NCBI GenBank assembly: GCA_019914995.1
Contig: CM034145.1
Location: 1,798,001-1,862,000, forward strand
Length of the DNA: 64,000 nt
Source: Acanthochlamys bracteata
Taxonomy: Eukaryota; Streptophyta; Magnoliopsida; Pandanales; Velloziaceae
Direction: 5' to 3'
Position 1 is the stretch's first letter, and each line of letters begins with the position of its first letter. Made by a program: the position numbers and the translations under genes. The notes beneath the pieces were generated by a model. The model did not search any database, was not told where the DNA came from, and was given only the letters and a program-made list of their open reading frames with translations. Shown one piece after another: positions 23,969 to 36,251 of the stretch.

Positions 23969-24991
23969 CTATGTCATGTTCATTACTGACTGGAATTAGA
24001 CAAAAAGAAATGGTGCATCATATAAAAACTTGACTGAGGACCTAACAGAAGGTGCAGAGTAAACTGACATACATTAAAATCTATATACAATGCATGCATA
24101 GCAAGCCATTGCTAATCCATCATCTTGAAAGTTATGCAGTAAAGGAGATCAAATGCTCGTTCATTCTCTACAGCACAATGAAAATGCACATTAATGCCTA
24201 CACAATTATCAATAAATATTAGCAGAAGCTCCTTTACAAAGTAAGCCATGCATATAGACAAATAGAAATTCAGAACAATTCAGGAAGCATCAACAAAGTG
24301 TTCCGGTAGCTTCTTGCACATACTCACCATCAAACAAATCTTCCTTTCATGGATGATCCTTGAGAAACATCAACAAGCTTCTCTAGTGGAGAAACAACAA
24401 TAAGCATTATAAGCTAAACATGAGAAAAAAAGCTTCAAAGGAAAACACGACTAAATGAGAAACCAGTTTTTATCTTCTCCGCTAATTCAAGCAGTCATAA
24501 CAGTGGGGAAGATCAAATCTTTGAGGAATATTAAGCAAAACTATGACAAAGAAATTTATTCAAAAAGAGAGAAAGAAGAAAGAAAAAGAAAGAAGGATGG
24601 AGGAACGAGATCGGCAGCGGCGATGTTAAGGTTCACAGCCGCGATCGCGGATTCAATTGTCGGAGCGGCGGCAACGATCTGAATGAATTGAAGGTAGGAG
24701 AAGGTCGGAGGAAAAGAGAACGAACTCGGCGTGGGGGAAGGAGGTGAGCGAGAGCAGGGCCGTGGGGAGAAATAAGCAGAGGTGCGGCTGCGAGGGAGCG
24801 AGGAAGAAGAAATGAAAAGAACCAGAGAGAGAAGAGAAACTACGAAAGAAAGAAATGACGAATGAAATGACCAAACTAACCTCCCATAAGCTTCTCTAAG
24901 CGTGTTCTCTCTATTTTAATCGTGTCCGTCAGATTTTGATCCGACGGCCTGAAACGATGGAGTGCCGTACAGAAAAACGAAATATATATAT

Positions 24992-25204
24992 TTTATCAAA
25001 TTTAACTTTTTATCATTATGATCAAGAGTTCCGATGGAGGTCGATTCGTATTCCGATTAAGTTAAAATTTTAATAACATGTTTACAACTCATTGTTCTCC
25101 ATATCCAACGGTAGAAATTAGATTTGGAGATCTCGCCGGTCACTTTTAACTGGCATGTGCACCAATGTGCTTATAAAAATATCATATGTTTTTATCCTAT
25201 TCCC
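24992..25204. mobile_element. Solo arm D of a snapback MITE
   Basis: Matches the centre and right arm of MITEs E and I (tttatcattatgatcaag, ttccgattaag, caactcattgttctccatat) and ends at (TA)n. The left arm is absent; the break is in the AT-rich centre, next to the right end of element C. Confidence 0.65.
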
Positions 25205-25215
25205 TATATATATAT

Positions 25216-25638
25216 GGGGAAGGGATAGGAGCACTCTAATTTTTATGCACACTCCAGCGCACTTCACGACCGTTTGTGGCCGTGGAAACCTTCAAATCCA
25301 ATCTCTACCGTTAGATATGTAAAACTACGAGTCGTTAACATTCTGACAAAATTTCATCTCGATCGGAGTACGAGACCTTCATCCGATCATTTGATAATGA
25401 TGGCACAAATATTAAAAGTTAACAAGATATACATATCTCATGTTTTAGTCATCTTGATCAAGTGATCGGATGAAGGTCTATTCATTTTCCGATCGAGATG
25501 AAATTTTGTCAGTATGTTAACGACTCGTAGTTTTTCATATCCAATGGTAAAGATTGAACTTGAAAATCTCCATGGCCACAAACGACCGTGGAGTGCGCTG
25601 GAGTGTGCATAAAGATTAGAGTGTACATATCTCTTCCC
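25216..25638. mobile_element. Snapback MITE E
   Basis: About 423 bp, nearly palindromic. Left: agggataggagcactcta ... cacgaccgtttgtggccgtgg. Right: ccatggccacaaacgaccgtgg ... tgcataaagattagagtgta. The centre is AT-rich. (TA)n borders both sides (25204-25215, 25639-25658). No coding capacity. Confidence 0.88.
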
Positions 25639-25658
25639 ATATATATATATATATATAA

Positions 25659-27000
25659 GGATTGGATATAGGCACATTCTATTCTATTAGGGATATTATT
25701 CACATTCTATCCTTCGCGCTTGATACCTGCTCGATTCGCAATAGAGAGTCTCTGTTTTGTATTTTGACCAAAATTTTCGCACGTTTTCGTCTTCGGCTTC
25801 CACTCCGGCTCGACTTCGTAATTGCGGCCGAAATTGAGCTCTCCATAGCTCGACTTCGCAATTTCAAATTTCGGTTCGGTTGTTAAGATTGATTTCTGCC
25901 CGAGTTCATATTCGATTGGCACATTATTTACTGTTGGCATATGGTGTTGATTCAACGATTATGATGCAGACACTTAATCAACGAACGGCTGTAATGCGCT
26001 CTAGCGTTGTAACCTATGTACATCCCGAATGTGCTCAATTGAAGCATTCCTCTCAAAAATTTTCGATCTCCACTCTACAATGGAGTGTTGTGTTCCGAAT
26101 TTTCTGCATGATTTATTTTAATTTTTGTGACTTTGTTTTAACTTTCACTTTTACTGAGTTGTTTTAAATTTCACTGATTTGATTTTTGGGTGTTTTGGAT
26201 TTATTTTATGGGTCTTGGTTTTGATTTATATGCTATTGGTTTCGATTTATAATATATTACTTTTATAGTGTATTAGATAGTTTGGCCGGAAGAATTTGTT
26301 GAATACATGGTTGCTGAAACTGGAAAGGTATGTTGGTTTTCTATATCACAGTTGTTGCTAAATATTGATGAGATAATGATGAGGCAGCAAGATTGCTCTC
26401 TATTTGCTTGTTTTGGAAAATTGTTGGAAATATAACTCTCTATTGTGAAATGTTAGCTGATGTTGAAAATACTGATGATGCAATGATGAAATTGTAAAAT
26501 TATATTCTGTTCTTTTTTTCTCAATCGGCGCTATCTTTTAATTACATGGGAAGGCAATAAGGATGGTGGCAAATACTAGCGGCACCACTACAGTTGTGAT
26601 TAGAGAAGGCAATATAGAGAGGTAGAGAACAATGGATGGTTTCAAACAGTCCTTTAAATCTGAGTGATTGATTAAAATCATTGTCTTTAAGCCTCCCTCC
26701 TCTTTCTCTCTCTAAATTGTCTTGATGTTGATGGATCTATCTCTTGAAATATAAGTTTCTATAGTAAATAACGAAATGTTGGCTATGTAACTCTGTATTG
26801 TGAAATATAAGTAGGTGTGAAAATATATTTCTTTACTATGAAATGTAATCAGATCTGAAAATGTGCATGTGCTATAGTCAGATACTAAAAATGTAACTAT
26901 GGTGAATTGTCATCAAATTTGAAAATGTAACACTTTTCTGAAATGTAACAAGATGCTTGAAATGAAATTTCATTTACTTCTATTTCTTGTCATTGGAAAT
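25659..27000 (+). repeat. Left TIR of MULE F
   Basis: Inverted partner of about 30340-31589. Includes many GAAATGTAA-like short repeats at 26740-26990. Confidence 0.7.
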
Positions 27001-27180
27001 AATTTGTTGTAAAAGATTATGAGATTGTTGCTGGATGATAAAACGTTCTCACTATTGTGATAAACTATACAGCAATATACAATAAACTATTACATGCCAT
27101 AATAAATCATTTATAATAAAAATTATTATACAATTACAATAAATTATCACATATCATAGCCAATTATTATTTTAATAAAA

Positions 27181-27480
27181 ATAATTATATAGTAAGCAAT
27201 TATACAACAAATAGAGAGCAATTTTATATCAAATAGAGAGCAACTCACGCAGCATACAAAGAGCAATTTTACATCAAAAAGAGAGCAAAAAAACTGCAAA
27301 TAAAGAGCAATTTACATCAAATAGAGAGCAAGAAGCAACAAACAGAGGGAAATTTTACGTTAAATAGAGAGCAAAAAAGCAGTAAACAGAGAGCATGCTT
27401 GAGCAAAACTCATAGAGAGCAAACTTTAAAAAAATTAGAATTGCATCTCAAACAGAGAGCAAGTTTGAACAAAATACATA
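27181..27480. repeat. Minisatellite of TAGAGAGCAA motifs
   Basis: About a dozen degenerate ~20-30-bp units, each with (a/c)agagagcaa, sit between the left TIR and the transposase end of MULE F. Confidence 0.75.
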
Positions 27481-27522
27481 TTTACATTTGAACAAAAGCT
27501 ATAAAACTTATACAATTTCATC

Positions 27523-29867
27523 TCAAAAGGCATCGCCTATTGATATGTCATCATCACTGTTGTTGAGATCATTTGTATTTATGGATTCATTATCATCACT
27601 AACATTGGTTTCATCAATAACTGTCTTCTTCTTTCTATTTAGATTTTTAGCACAATTTCGCTTATCGTGTTTAACGCAATCTTATTACAGTAAGCACATC
27701 TTCTACATATCTTCGCTTTGCCTCTTGTAAGGGACTTCTTCAAATCGCCTTTTATTCTACTACTACAAACATAATCTTTTCCTTCTCTTTTTTTTCCATT
27801 TATTTGTGAAATATTTGAATTCAAAAGTGGAACTTGAGATACATTAACATCAACTTGTATGCTCTCCTTGGCAGTACATGAATCATATTTTGAACTCTCA
27901 TTAGTTTTCCTTACTTCATTGATTTGTAGTGACAACTTTTGTAATGTTTGCAACACTAATTGAAAAGTCTTGTCTGCTTCACCAACTTCATAGGCCAATT
28001 GAGTAAAAATTTATAAAAGTTGGGCAGTTCTTAGTAAGTCAAAATGCTCATGGCCTCGTACTGCTCCACGATTATATTCGTTTCATAAGAAATCACATTT
28101 GTTAGTCCGTTTCATCCACCTCTTAAGAATGATGTTAACAGGTATTTTTATGTCACAGGATTGAAAAACTTTCATAAGATGTCCACAAGGAATGCCGACA
28201 AAGTTAAAGAGTTTGCATTCACAATAGCCTTCTTTAATGGCATAGTTGAATTTTACCTTCCATACACGATCATCACCGAGCACTCGATACTTATAAATAT
28301 AAATCGTATAACTATCACTATCCCTTTCATCGTCATATAGAATATACTCTACTTGAGTTTTTTCAAATTCATTTCTGAATCTGTCGTACACATTCCTAGT
28401 ATATACATTTGCTGCATTCTTCAAAAGATAATTATGAGCACCTACATTAAGATTAGAGTTTTTGCTAATATAATTCTCTTTCTTTTTTTTTTCCACAAGT
28501 TTAGCCAATCACTTATCGTTCTTCATTACAAATTTGCGAAGAGTTGTTGTAAAGTGAAAAAAATTATTGTAAATAGAGTTTATACCTTCAAAGCGTCCTG
28601 TAGTATTAATGCCAATATAAAAAGTGTCAAAATGATAAACTGGAGCTCAATTTTTTCGAATTTCGTAGATCCCTTAAAACCATTCGTTTTCTTCCAAGTT
28701 GTACTTACATATCAATTCATTCAATCTCATCTCAAAAGCACAAGGAGTATAAGTGTCTCTAATGCACATTCGGATATCTTTTTTGAATTGTGATTTTTAG
28801 AAATAAATATGTGGAAGTTTTCAGAAAATTTCTCCATCACATGCCTCAGCAAAATCGATGTCGTGTACTCGAAAATACCTTTTCAACTGCTACAATCATA
28901 GCTCTGTCTTGATCAGTAATGAGAGAAGATAACACGTCCTTCCATAACTGCAAACTAAGTTTCAAAAAATCAATAGAAAACTCTTCTATTTTATCCAAAA
29001 AGAATGCACAACCAAATAAAATTGACTGTATATGGTGATTCACTTCAATAAAAGGTGCAAACAATATTTCATTTATGTTTGTACGATATGTTGTGTCAAA
29101 AAATATCACATCCCTAAGGTACTGAAATTATAGACGAGATTGACCATCCATCTAGAAAAAATGTATTGCTCTTATTTCACTATCCATCTGTATTGAATAA
29201 AAAAAATTGGATCTTCTATACTCTTTTTGTTAAAATAATCAAGCGTTGTGATTGCATCCCATTGGACAGGTCTTTTGTACTCTTTAGATAAATCCCAAAT
29301 GATTCCAACAGTCTCTATCATCAAAATCTATTCGTGGTCCATCGAGAATATCTGTAACTTTATTTACAGATATGTCCTTATCACGAAATGAGTCAATTAG
29401 CATCTTTGCTGCAGCGGGCATATGCATACAAACAGTCATGTGCGTCTGTTTCGCTGGACTGACAAAGTCGTGATTATGCTCACCAATATATTGAATCATC
29501 TTAGACAATCTAGTTGTTTGCTTTGTTACTTTCATTCGTGCAGGACATACTCATTTCATTGTGGATGTACTTCTTCTGGTTAATAACATTTCTATAGAAG
29601 CTCCCATCCATTTGTTTCTTGGCATGATCTCTGTACGCACCAAAATATTGACAAGTCATTAAACAAGCAGTGACTTCATCGGAGCATTTTCTTTTTTGGT
29701 ATTTCGAATAACCGCACTAAATCCGATTGCTCTTCAATAATATATATAAAATTCTTTTGTAGCCTCAAGAATTAGAAATATCGTATCTAAACATGGTGAC
29801 TTTTCCTTCTCTCCTGTTATCTTCTGAGTTTATGCAGCAGAGCACTCGGCCTCATTTGTTTCGACAT
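27523..29867 (-). pseudogene. FAR1/FRS-like MULE transposase F, decayed
   Basis: On the minus strand the same parts occur as in A: a damaged N-terminal FAR1 region (about 29867-29560), IQYIGEHNHDFVSPAKQTHM (29284-29535), DDRDCWNHLG, a core with FFDTTYRTNINE and LITDQDRAM (28846-29109), AANVYTRNVYDRF, an intact SWIM motif CECKLFNFVGIPCGHLMKVF (28083-28508), and a Cys-rich knuckle (RRCAYCNK, then damaged). The acidic tail ends with SDDDISIGDAF at a stop at 27523-27525. The tail follows the knuckle directly, without the intron present in the other copies. Several stops and frameshifts prevent a full protein. Confidence 0.85.
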
Positions 29868-30339
29868 CTATAAAAAAGAATTGCGTTAAAAAATTGAAAA
29901 GTTCTAATATAACATACCAGAGATGTTAAAGCAAGAAAAACGGACAAAATAAGTTTTGTATTACTGAAAATTTAAAGCAAAACAGAGCAAGAAAGAAGAA
30001 GAAGCAGAAATAAAATGGCGCAGAAAGAGAGAAACAGAGCACAAAACGCCAAAGAAAAACATAAGGGCGGGAGAAGGTTGATGGCGATCATAGCAAACAT
30101 TTAAGTAAATGTGAGCGTGATTAAATGCAGGATGAAGTTATGATTAAATACAACTTGAGTTGTTGGTGTGATCCGTATTGACGTAGTTTTATTAATTTTA
30201 GTCACTGTCAATTTAGGTTAACATTCATTAAGATTTTCAATCATTGTTTTAATCATTCACTAAATTTTTAAAAAAAATTATTTCAATGTATTTAAGGAAG
30301 AGTTTGAACGACAACTTGATGATTATAATGTATTTGAAG

Positions 30340-31589
30340 TAAATCTTGATCGTTAACATTTCACTCAACAACAGAAATGATTACAGTATAGATAAAGAAA
30401 GATTACAACACAAGGTTACATTTTTAGCAAAGAAGAAAATTTATAATAGAGAGGAAGAGAGGAAGAATTACATCGTCTGCTATATTCAACCTACTTTTCC
30501 AGCATTGAATTACATTTCACACCAGAACGTTACACATCAAGTATCGAGTTATATATCACAACATAAGCTACATTTCCAACAGCCATCAACAATAAAACAA
30601 CAATAGAGACGAAGAAAGAAGGGAGGCTTAGAGGCACATGATTTACTATATGCAATGAGATTAATACTACCCATACCAGCACTAAACGAAACCATCCAAT
30701 GTTCTCTGTCTCTCTACACTGCCTTCTCGAATCGCAGTTGTAGTGGTTACTGTCTGACTTTGTCAGTGGCCATCCTTACTGCCTCGCTGTGTTAAAGAGT
30801 AAATGCGGATTGCAAAAGAAAATTTTATTTCCAGCCTCATCATTGCCTCATCTGTATATCCCAATATTCCAACTTTGGCGACCATACATTGAACATAATA
30901 TTTTTGGCCCAAACTAACCATTACACCGTAAATCAAATCCAATACACCGCGAAATAAATTTAATACACCGTAAAATAAATTCAATACACCGTGAAACAAA
31001 AAAACAAAACTAATAGACCACAAAATAAATTCAATATATCATAAAAGAAATCAGTTAAAATCAAAACAACTAATCAAAAATAAAAATAAATTGACAAAAT
31101 TTAACAAAATCGGTCGGAATCAATCTCAACAGCTGAACCAAAATCGCGAAGTCGAGCCGGAGTGGAAGCTAGAGACGAAAACGGGTCGAATTAATTCTCA
31201 ATAGACGAACCGAAACCGCGACATCGAGCCGCGGAGAGGTCGATTTCGGCCGTAATCGCGAAATCGGGCCGGAGTTGAAGCCGAAGACAAAAACAAACTA
31301 GAATTTTGATCAAAAGCCGAAAAAGAGACTCCCTATTGTGAAATGGAGTAGACATCGAATATGGAGGACTCGATTTCGCACGGTTTGAGACTGACCGGAA
31401 GACGCCGCTGTGTAGTGGAGAGGAAAAAAACTTGAGAATGCTTCGGCTGGCTATAGATGTGCCTAAGTTAAAAACAATGGAGCGCATCACAGCCATTCCT
31501 GATTAATGTTTGCATCACAACCGTTCATTCAACACTATACATTATGTGTCTAAAGTAAATAATATGTCTAATGAGATGGGATGTGCCAC
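30340..31589 (-). repeat. Right TIR of MULE F
   Basis: Reverse-complement partner of 25659-27000. The GC-richer part (31130-31420) matches 25740-25900 on the other side. Confidence 0.7.
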
Positions 31590-31608
31590 ATATATATATA
31601 TATATATA
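31590..31608. repeat. (TA)n tract between MULE F and MULE G
   Basis: Nineteen bp of alternating AT are all that separates the two elements. Confidence 0.9.
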
Positions 31609-32516
31609 GGGAGGGGATGTGCGCACATCCCCTCCCCGCGTACACTCTGCGTACATCAGCGCGGGGGCCGTTGGATCTTGATCCGACGGACCCGCCACGA
31701 GCCTTGATATCTTGAAGAAACAAACGTGGGGGCAAATCGTACATTCACTCGAATTTTCTTCACCCCCTCACGCGTAGACGAGCTCATTCGCCTGCTCGTT
31801 TTTTTTTTCTCTCAACACTTCGCGCTGCCATCTCCCCTCTCCGGCGTCGATTTCTCGCAGCCGCGCCTCATTCTTGACCTACGCAGGTTAAATTGTTCCT
31901 CTTCTTCTTCTCCTTCCTTTAATCTCTCTCAATTTTTTCCTTTCCTGCATCAAACCCTAGATTTTTATTCGTCGGGCCGGAGCGCTCGTTCGCCGGCCGA
32001 CGATCCGTAATCAGGGCTAGCGAACCTTGAATTCTTCTTCTCCTCTTTCTTCTATGCACTCTATCACCTTTAATTTCTAATTTCCTCGCCGTTAGTCCTA
32101 AATCGTTCGTCGCGGCCAGACCGTTCGTTCGCCGGCCTACGATCGATTTTAGGGCTAACAAACTGTTAATTTATAATCTCCTCATTCTTCTATGCCTTCT
32201 GATGCGTTCAGTTTCGGAATTCGCCGTTGTTCTCGCCGTCGGCGACGCGAAAGCGCTCAACGCAGCCGGGGAAAGTGAATTTCAGGTAAATTTTTTAAAA
32301 TATTTTTATTGTAGAATTACTCTTCTAACGTTCTATGCTTTTTAAATTTTTTTTAACAAGTTCAACAGTTTTTATTTTTTAGGCTTGCCGCTGGAGAGCT
32401 TGCCAGAAAGCTCGCATGAGATTTTTGAACTACAAAGGATTTTTTAATTCACATTGAAAGTGATGCGGCGATCAACAATCTAATTTTTTTCACATTGTAA
32501 AATTTTTTTTTGTGGT
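31609..32516 (+). repeat. Left TIR of MULE G
   Basis: Inverted partner of 48200-49131. GC-rich with CT-rich leader-like stretches. The outer 28 bp form a perfect palindrome. Confidence 0.88.
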
Positions 32517-33240
32517 CAACATGTTTCTTTGTCGGACATGTTAAGCTTCTTTGAGGGAAGATTCGATTTGGTATCTTCTCCTTTCAACATGTCAGCATGT
32601 TAAGCCTTGCTAAGTAGCACACACCAAACAAATTTAACATACTAGAAACCTGATCTCTAGATGTATCTGTATAGGCCTTCTATGAAGCTGATAGAACCAT
32701 GCTCTTGCTTTGGTCATCTTTTGCAGGTACTTCTCATATGAGCAAGTTCTGGGAGCTGGACACAAATCATGATTACTTTTGTATGTGTTTTAGGTGATGT
32801 TTACTGATTTTGATTTTGTTTGTTGGTGAATGATAGTATTGTTGATAATGTTTTCTGGTTTCAGTTATTCTAATTGATCGATGTTTTGAGTAGCTTGATA
32901 AGAGTTATTATTCATGTGTTTAAAAGGTTGACAGGTTCTGTAGCATGCTGGGAATGCAGTATGAGGAGACGAAAGGAACTGGATTATGCTTTGGGAATGC
33001 AGTATGAGAACACAGGGAATTACAGTTTGCTACATTACTTCCCAACAGAGAGAATTTGTATTTAGTAGTGTAGGATTATGAGATGTAAAGCTTTTCATGT
33101 GACAATAGAAACTTGTAATCAAATTTGGTTATGTGAAACTTGTAATGAAACTTTTATGGTTCTGCAAACTTGTAATCAAATTTTTTCTTTTGCTTGATGA
33201 AATAAGAAAAAATTCCAACAAGCAGGAATTGCTTAGTTAT
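32517..33240. other. MULE G interior between left TIR and repeat arrays
   Basis: Non-coding AT-rich DNA of moderate complexity. Short frames here match nothing I recognise. Confidence 0.5.
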
Positions 33241-33500
33241 GTGAATGTGAATGTTGAATTATCAAAATATGATAACTATGTGCATACGAGTGCTATGTGA
33301 ATGTGAAGGTGAATATGAATGTGAATGTGGAATATCAAGGATGAAATGAAGGTGAATATGAATGTTAATGTGGAATGTCAAGGATGAAATGCAAGGATGA
33401 AATGAAGGTGAATATGAATGTTAATGTGGAATGTCAAGGATGAAATGCAATGCTGAAATGAAGGTGAATACGATTGTATGTTGAATGAAGGTGAATATGA
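33240..33500. repeat. Minisatellite of GAAGGTGAATATGAATGT units
   Basis: Repeated phrases (gaaggtgaatatgaatgt, aatgtggaatgtcaaggatg, gatgaaatg) form 3-4 irregular units of about 60 bp inside MULE G. Confidence 0.8.
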
Positions 33501-33659
33501 AGAATATGAATACGGACAGTATGCTGAAACATTGCATACTTTAGTATTCGACAAGCATGAATTTAATATTTGTTTTAATATATTGAAATATCCTAGTTTG
33601 TATACTATAGTATTCGACAAGTATGAATATAATGTATGTCCTAATATGTTTGAATATCT

Positions 33660-34440
33660 TATTATGTATATCGTAGTTTTTGTTACTTTTTTTTCCCTAC
33701 TTTTTAACTGTTTTTTTTATTTTACAGTTTTTTCACTGTTTCTTCTTATTTTCCTTTTTTTTCACTCTTTTTTTTTAATTTACTGTTTTTCATTGTTTTT
33801 TTATTTTACTTTTTTTCACTATTTTTTTTTTTTTTATTTTACTTTTTTCACTCATTTTTTAATTAACTTTTTATTGTTTTTCTTATTTTTTTTTTTATTT
33901 ACTTTTAATTTTATTTTTTTACTTTTTTTTTAATTTACTGTTTTTTTACTTTTTTTTTAATTTACTTTTTTTTTTTCACGGTTTTTTATTTTACATTTTT
34001 TCACTGTTTTTTAAATTTTCTGCTTTTTTACTCTTTTTCTTAATTTATTGTTTTTTTTACTTTACTTTTTTTCACTGTTTTTTTTACTTTATTTTTTTCT
34101 TAATTTATTTTTTTTTCACTTTTTTTTTTTTTACTATTTTTCACTATTTCTTTCACTCTTTTTTCTTAATTTACTGTTTTTTCACTGTTTTTTTTATTTT
34201 ACTCTTTTTTCACTGTTTTTTCTTAACTTACTGTTTTTTTCACTCTTTTTTCTTAATTTACTATTTTTTTATTATTTTTTCTTATTTTACTGTTTTTTTT
34301 TTTTTTTTTTTTATTTACTATTTTTTTTATCTTTTTTTACTACTATTTTTTACTTTTTTTTAATTTTAATTTACTTTTTTTTTTTACTTTTTTTTGCTTT
34401 TCTTCACTGTTTTTCTTATTTTTTGTCACTATTTGTTTCA
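33660..34440. repeat. T-rich low-complexity array
   Basis: About 780 bp that is mostly T runs punctuated by cac, actg and tta (units like ttttactgttttttcac). The long Phe/Leu-rich frames seen across it are artefacts of composition. Confidence 0.85.
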
Positions 34441-34612
34441 CTGTATGTTTCAATGCTCTTTTACTATTTCCTACAAGCATTTTCCAGTTCAGAAGACGAC
34501 ATATGTACAATGCAAGAAGTTTAAATACAACATTCAAGTACTTATCCAAAAATACCGAAACAACCATACAACTAGTTGATAATACATACAAATATATTAG
34601 CTACTTCAAATT

Positions 34613-34617
34613 AATAG
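34613..34617. repeat. Target duplication AATAG, left copy
   Basis: Directly repeated at 45255-45259 around the retrotransposon. Confidence 0.9.
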
Positions 34618-36251
34618 TGTTAGATATTCCTGCAAGATTAACTCAAGAGGGGAGGGGTGAATTGAGTTAGTCTATAAAAAATTTTATCAAATTAGTTATC
34701 ATACTGGCAGAGAGCTAGCAAAATTTGTGTCAATCTTGTCACTGCGGTGGATGAAGAGTTAGTGTGTTTCTTGTGAAGTAACAAGGAGTAGTGCTCAGGA
34801 TATTTAACGTGGTTCGGCAAAACCCCTTTGCCTACATCCACGGTCGCTCTATCACCAAAGCCAAAGCTTCACTAGACCTTTAATATGTTACAAATACACC
34901 TAGAGCGAAGTGCTTCGCCAAGCACACATACTCTACCGGGTTTCTTCGCCAAAACAACCCCTACCAGCCTCTTGGACACGCCTGTCCCCTTGGCTGATTT
35001 GCTAGCACTATTACAAGGTCTAAGAGCTTACACCAAGCTCAACCCGAGCTTCCTTTACCAGTGCATCCAGCACCACCTTTACACTCTAAGTGACAAGTTG
35101 CAAGAAAATAAACAAGTATTGAGTGCAGGATCTATCTCATGAATATTGGGTGTTTAATCGGTGATTCAGATGAGATGATCGGAGAGATTGCTGAGGTATT
35201 TCTTCAGTATGATTTGTAGCAAGATTTGTTTGTGTGGAGTAGTCAAGTTCGTGACCGGCAGTGGGAGTTTTTATGTAGAGTGGTAGAGTTCTTGTATATC
35301 TCTATTTTTGCTTGAGTTCTCTCTACTTCTGTTTTCTTTATGTTTTCTCCTTATTTTTCTCTATTTCTCCACCCGTTTCCTCGTTGCTGTGACTCCCTTT
35401 TTATAGAGCATCTTTCCTGTGCAGGAGCCGTTGAGGAACGTTGCTGTTGGCGCTCGGTTCTTCACGTCAGAGAAGGAATGGTGTTGTCCAGTGGTTCTTC
35501 AGCTGTGTTTGTGCAAAGTCTTTGTTGCATTGAATGCGTTGAAGAGATTTGAATTTGCTGCCAACGGTTGAGTGCTTAATTCAGCTAAGCTTCTGTTTGA
35601 ATTTCGGTGAGCTGATGAGTTGATATGGTATGTCCATAATAAATGCAGTGCAGGTTGACCGCTTGACTGATCAAGGACTTTGACTGCTTTCTTTCCTTGA
35701 TTATTGAGCTTCCCTTTTGTGTGAAAGTGAAGATGATTCTAACTCTTATAAATCTTCTGTTTGAGGTCCTTTAGTCCGTTGTGAGTGCAGGTGATTTTTG
35801 AAGTCAAGGGAAACTTCGTTGCCGTTGAACATATGGGTTTGTCCCGAAACAGAGAAGTCTGCATATGCTTCAGTAGCCAAACAACTGACTGTAATGTGGC
35901 TGTTGTATCCTCTGTCCCGTATGTTATTCTCTGTCCCGCTTCAGTAGCAGCGTAGAAGTTGGCTGTTATTTAGCTGTGACATCCTCTGTCCCGTATGCTG
36001 TTCTCTGTCCCGCTTCAAGCAGTCGAGCAGCCGACTGTGATGTGGCTGTGGCATCTTCTGTCCCATGTGCTGTCCTCTGTCCAGTATGTAGTAGCATAAC
36101 AGTTGGCTGTATGATGGCTGTTTTTGTCTGCTGTAAATTAAATGATCTTTGTTTGTCTAATCCTGCAGACTTGTTTTCAGATTATTAGTCTTATATAAAT
36201 CATAGTTCTTAATTCTTTGTTATCATCAAAATTATCCTAGTATTTTCAACA
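34618..36251 (-). repeat. 3' LTR of the Sirevirus-like element
   Basis: 1634 bp. Its right edge is followed by the polypurine tract, so on the minus strand this is the 3' LTR. It contains a TATA-like CTATAAAAA at 35398-35406 and a short internal repeat around 35900-36110 (phrases ctctgtcccgtatg and ggctgt, three units of about 70-80 bp). Confidence 0.92.

Larger units (their letters stand above)
21961..24981. mobile_element. Element C: Pack-MULE-like element with captured gene fragments
   Basis: About 3.0 kb with ~840-bp terminal inverted repeats (21961-22801 and 24139-24981), mirrored from ggcactccatcgtttcaggcc inwards to the phrase gatctcctttacc / gtaaaggagatc. There is no transposase. The unique interior (22802-24138) has an Arg/Ser-rich reading frame on the plus strand and a short exon-like frame on the minus strand. 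Gene fragments between long MULE TIRs define Pack-MULEs. The outer ~35 bp of the left end (agggatataggcactccc) are missing or replaced at the right end, so the right terminus has been altered. Both borders are TA-rich. Confidence 0.8.
25659..31589 (-). mobile_element. MULE F: Mutator-like element with FAR1-like transposase
   Basis: About 5.9 kb bounded by (TA)n (25639-25658 and 31590-31608). The left terminus reads ggatataggcacattct. Inverted similarity links about 25730-27000 with 30340-31550: mirrored phrases include ccggctcgacttcg, gataatgatgaggca, gagaacaatggatggttt and a gaaatgtaa-rich stretch. The outer ~250 bp are in a different order on the two sides, so one end was rearranged. The interior carries a minus-strand transposase and a TAGAGAGCAA repeat array. 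Non-autonomous now. Confidence 0.8.

Noticed and set aside
24455-24874. Possible small genes at 24455-24874
   Set aside because: Part of the right TIR of element C; the same DNA is present inverted at 22080-22480.
31726-32161. Frames in both strands near the left end of MULE G, and their twins at 48548-49340
   Set aside because: They are mirror copies inside the two TIRs. No protein family is recognised.
33478-34524. Long Phe/Leu-rich open frames of ~150 residues
   Set aside because: They lie in the T-rich array of MULE G; composition alone gives such frames, with no motif or codon structure.
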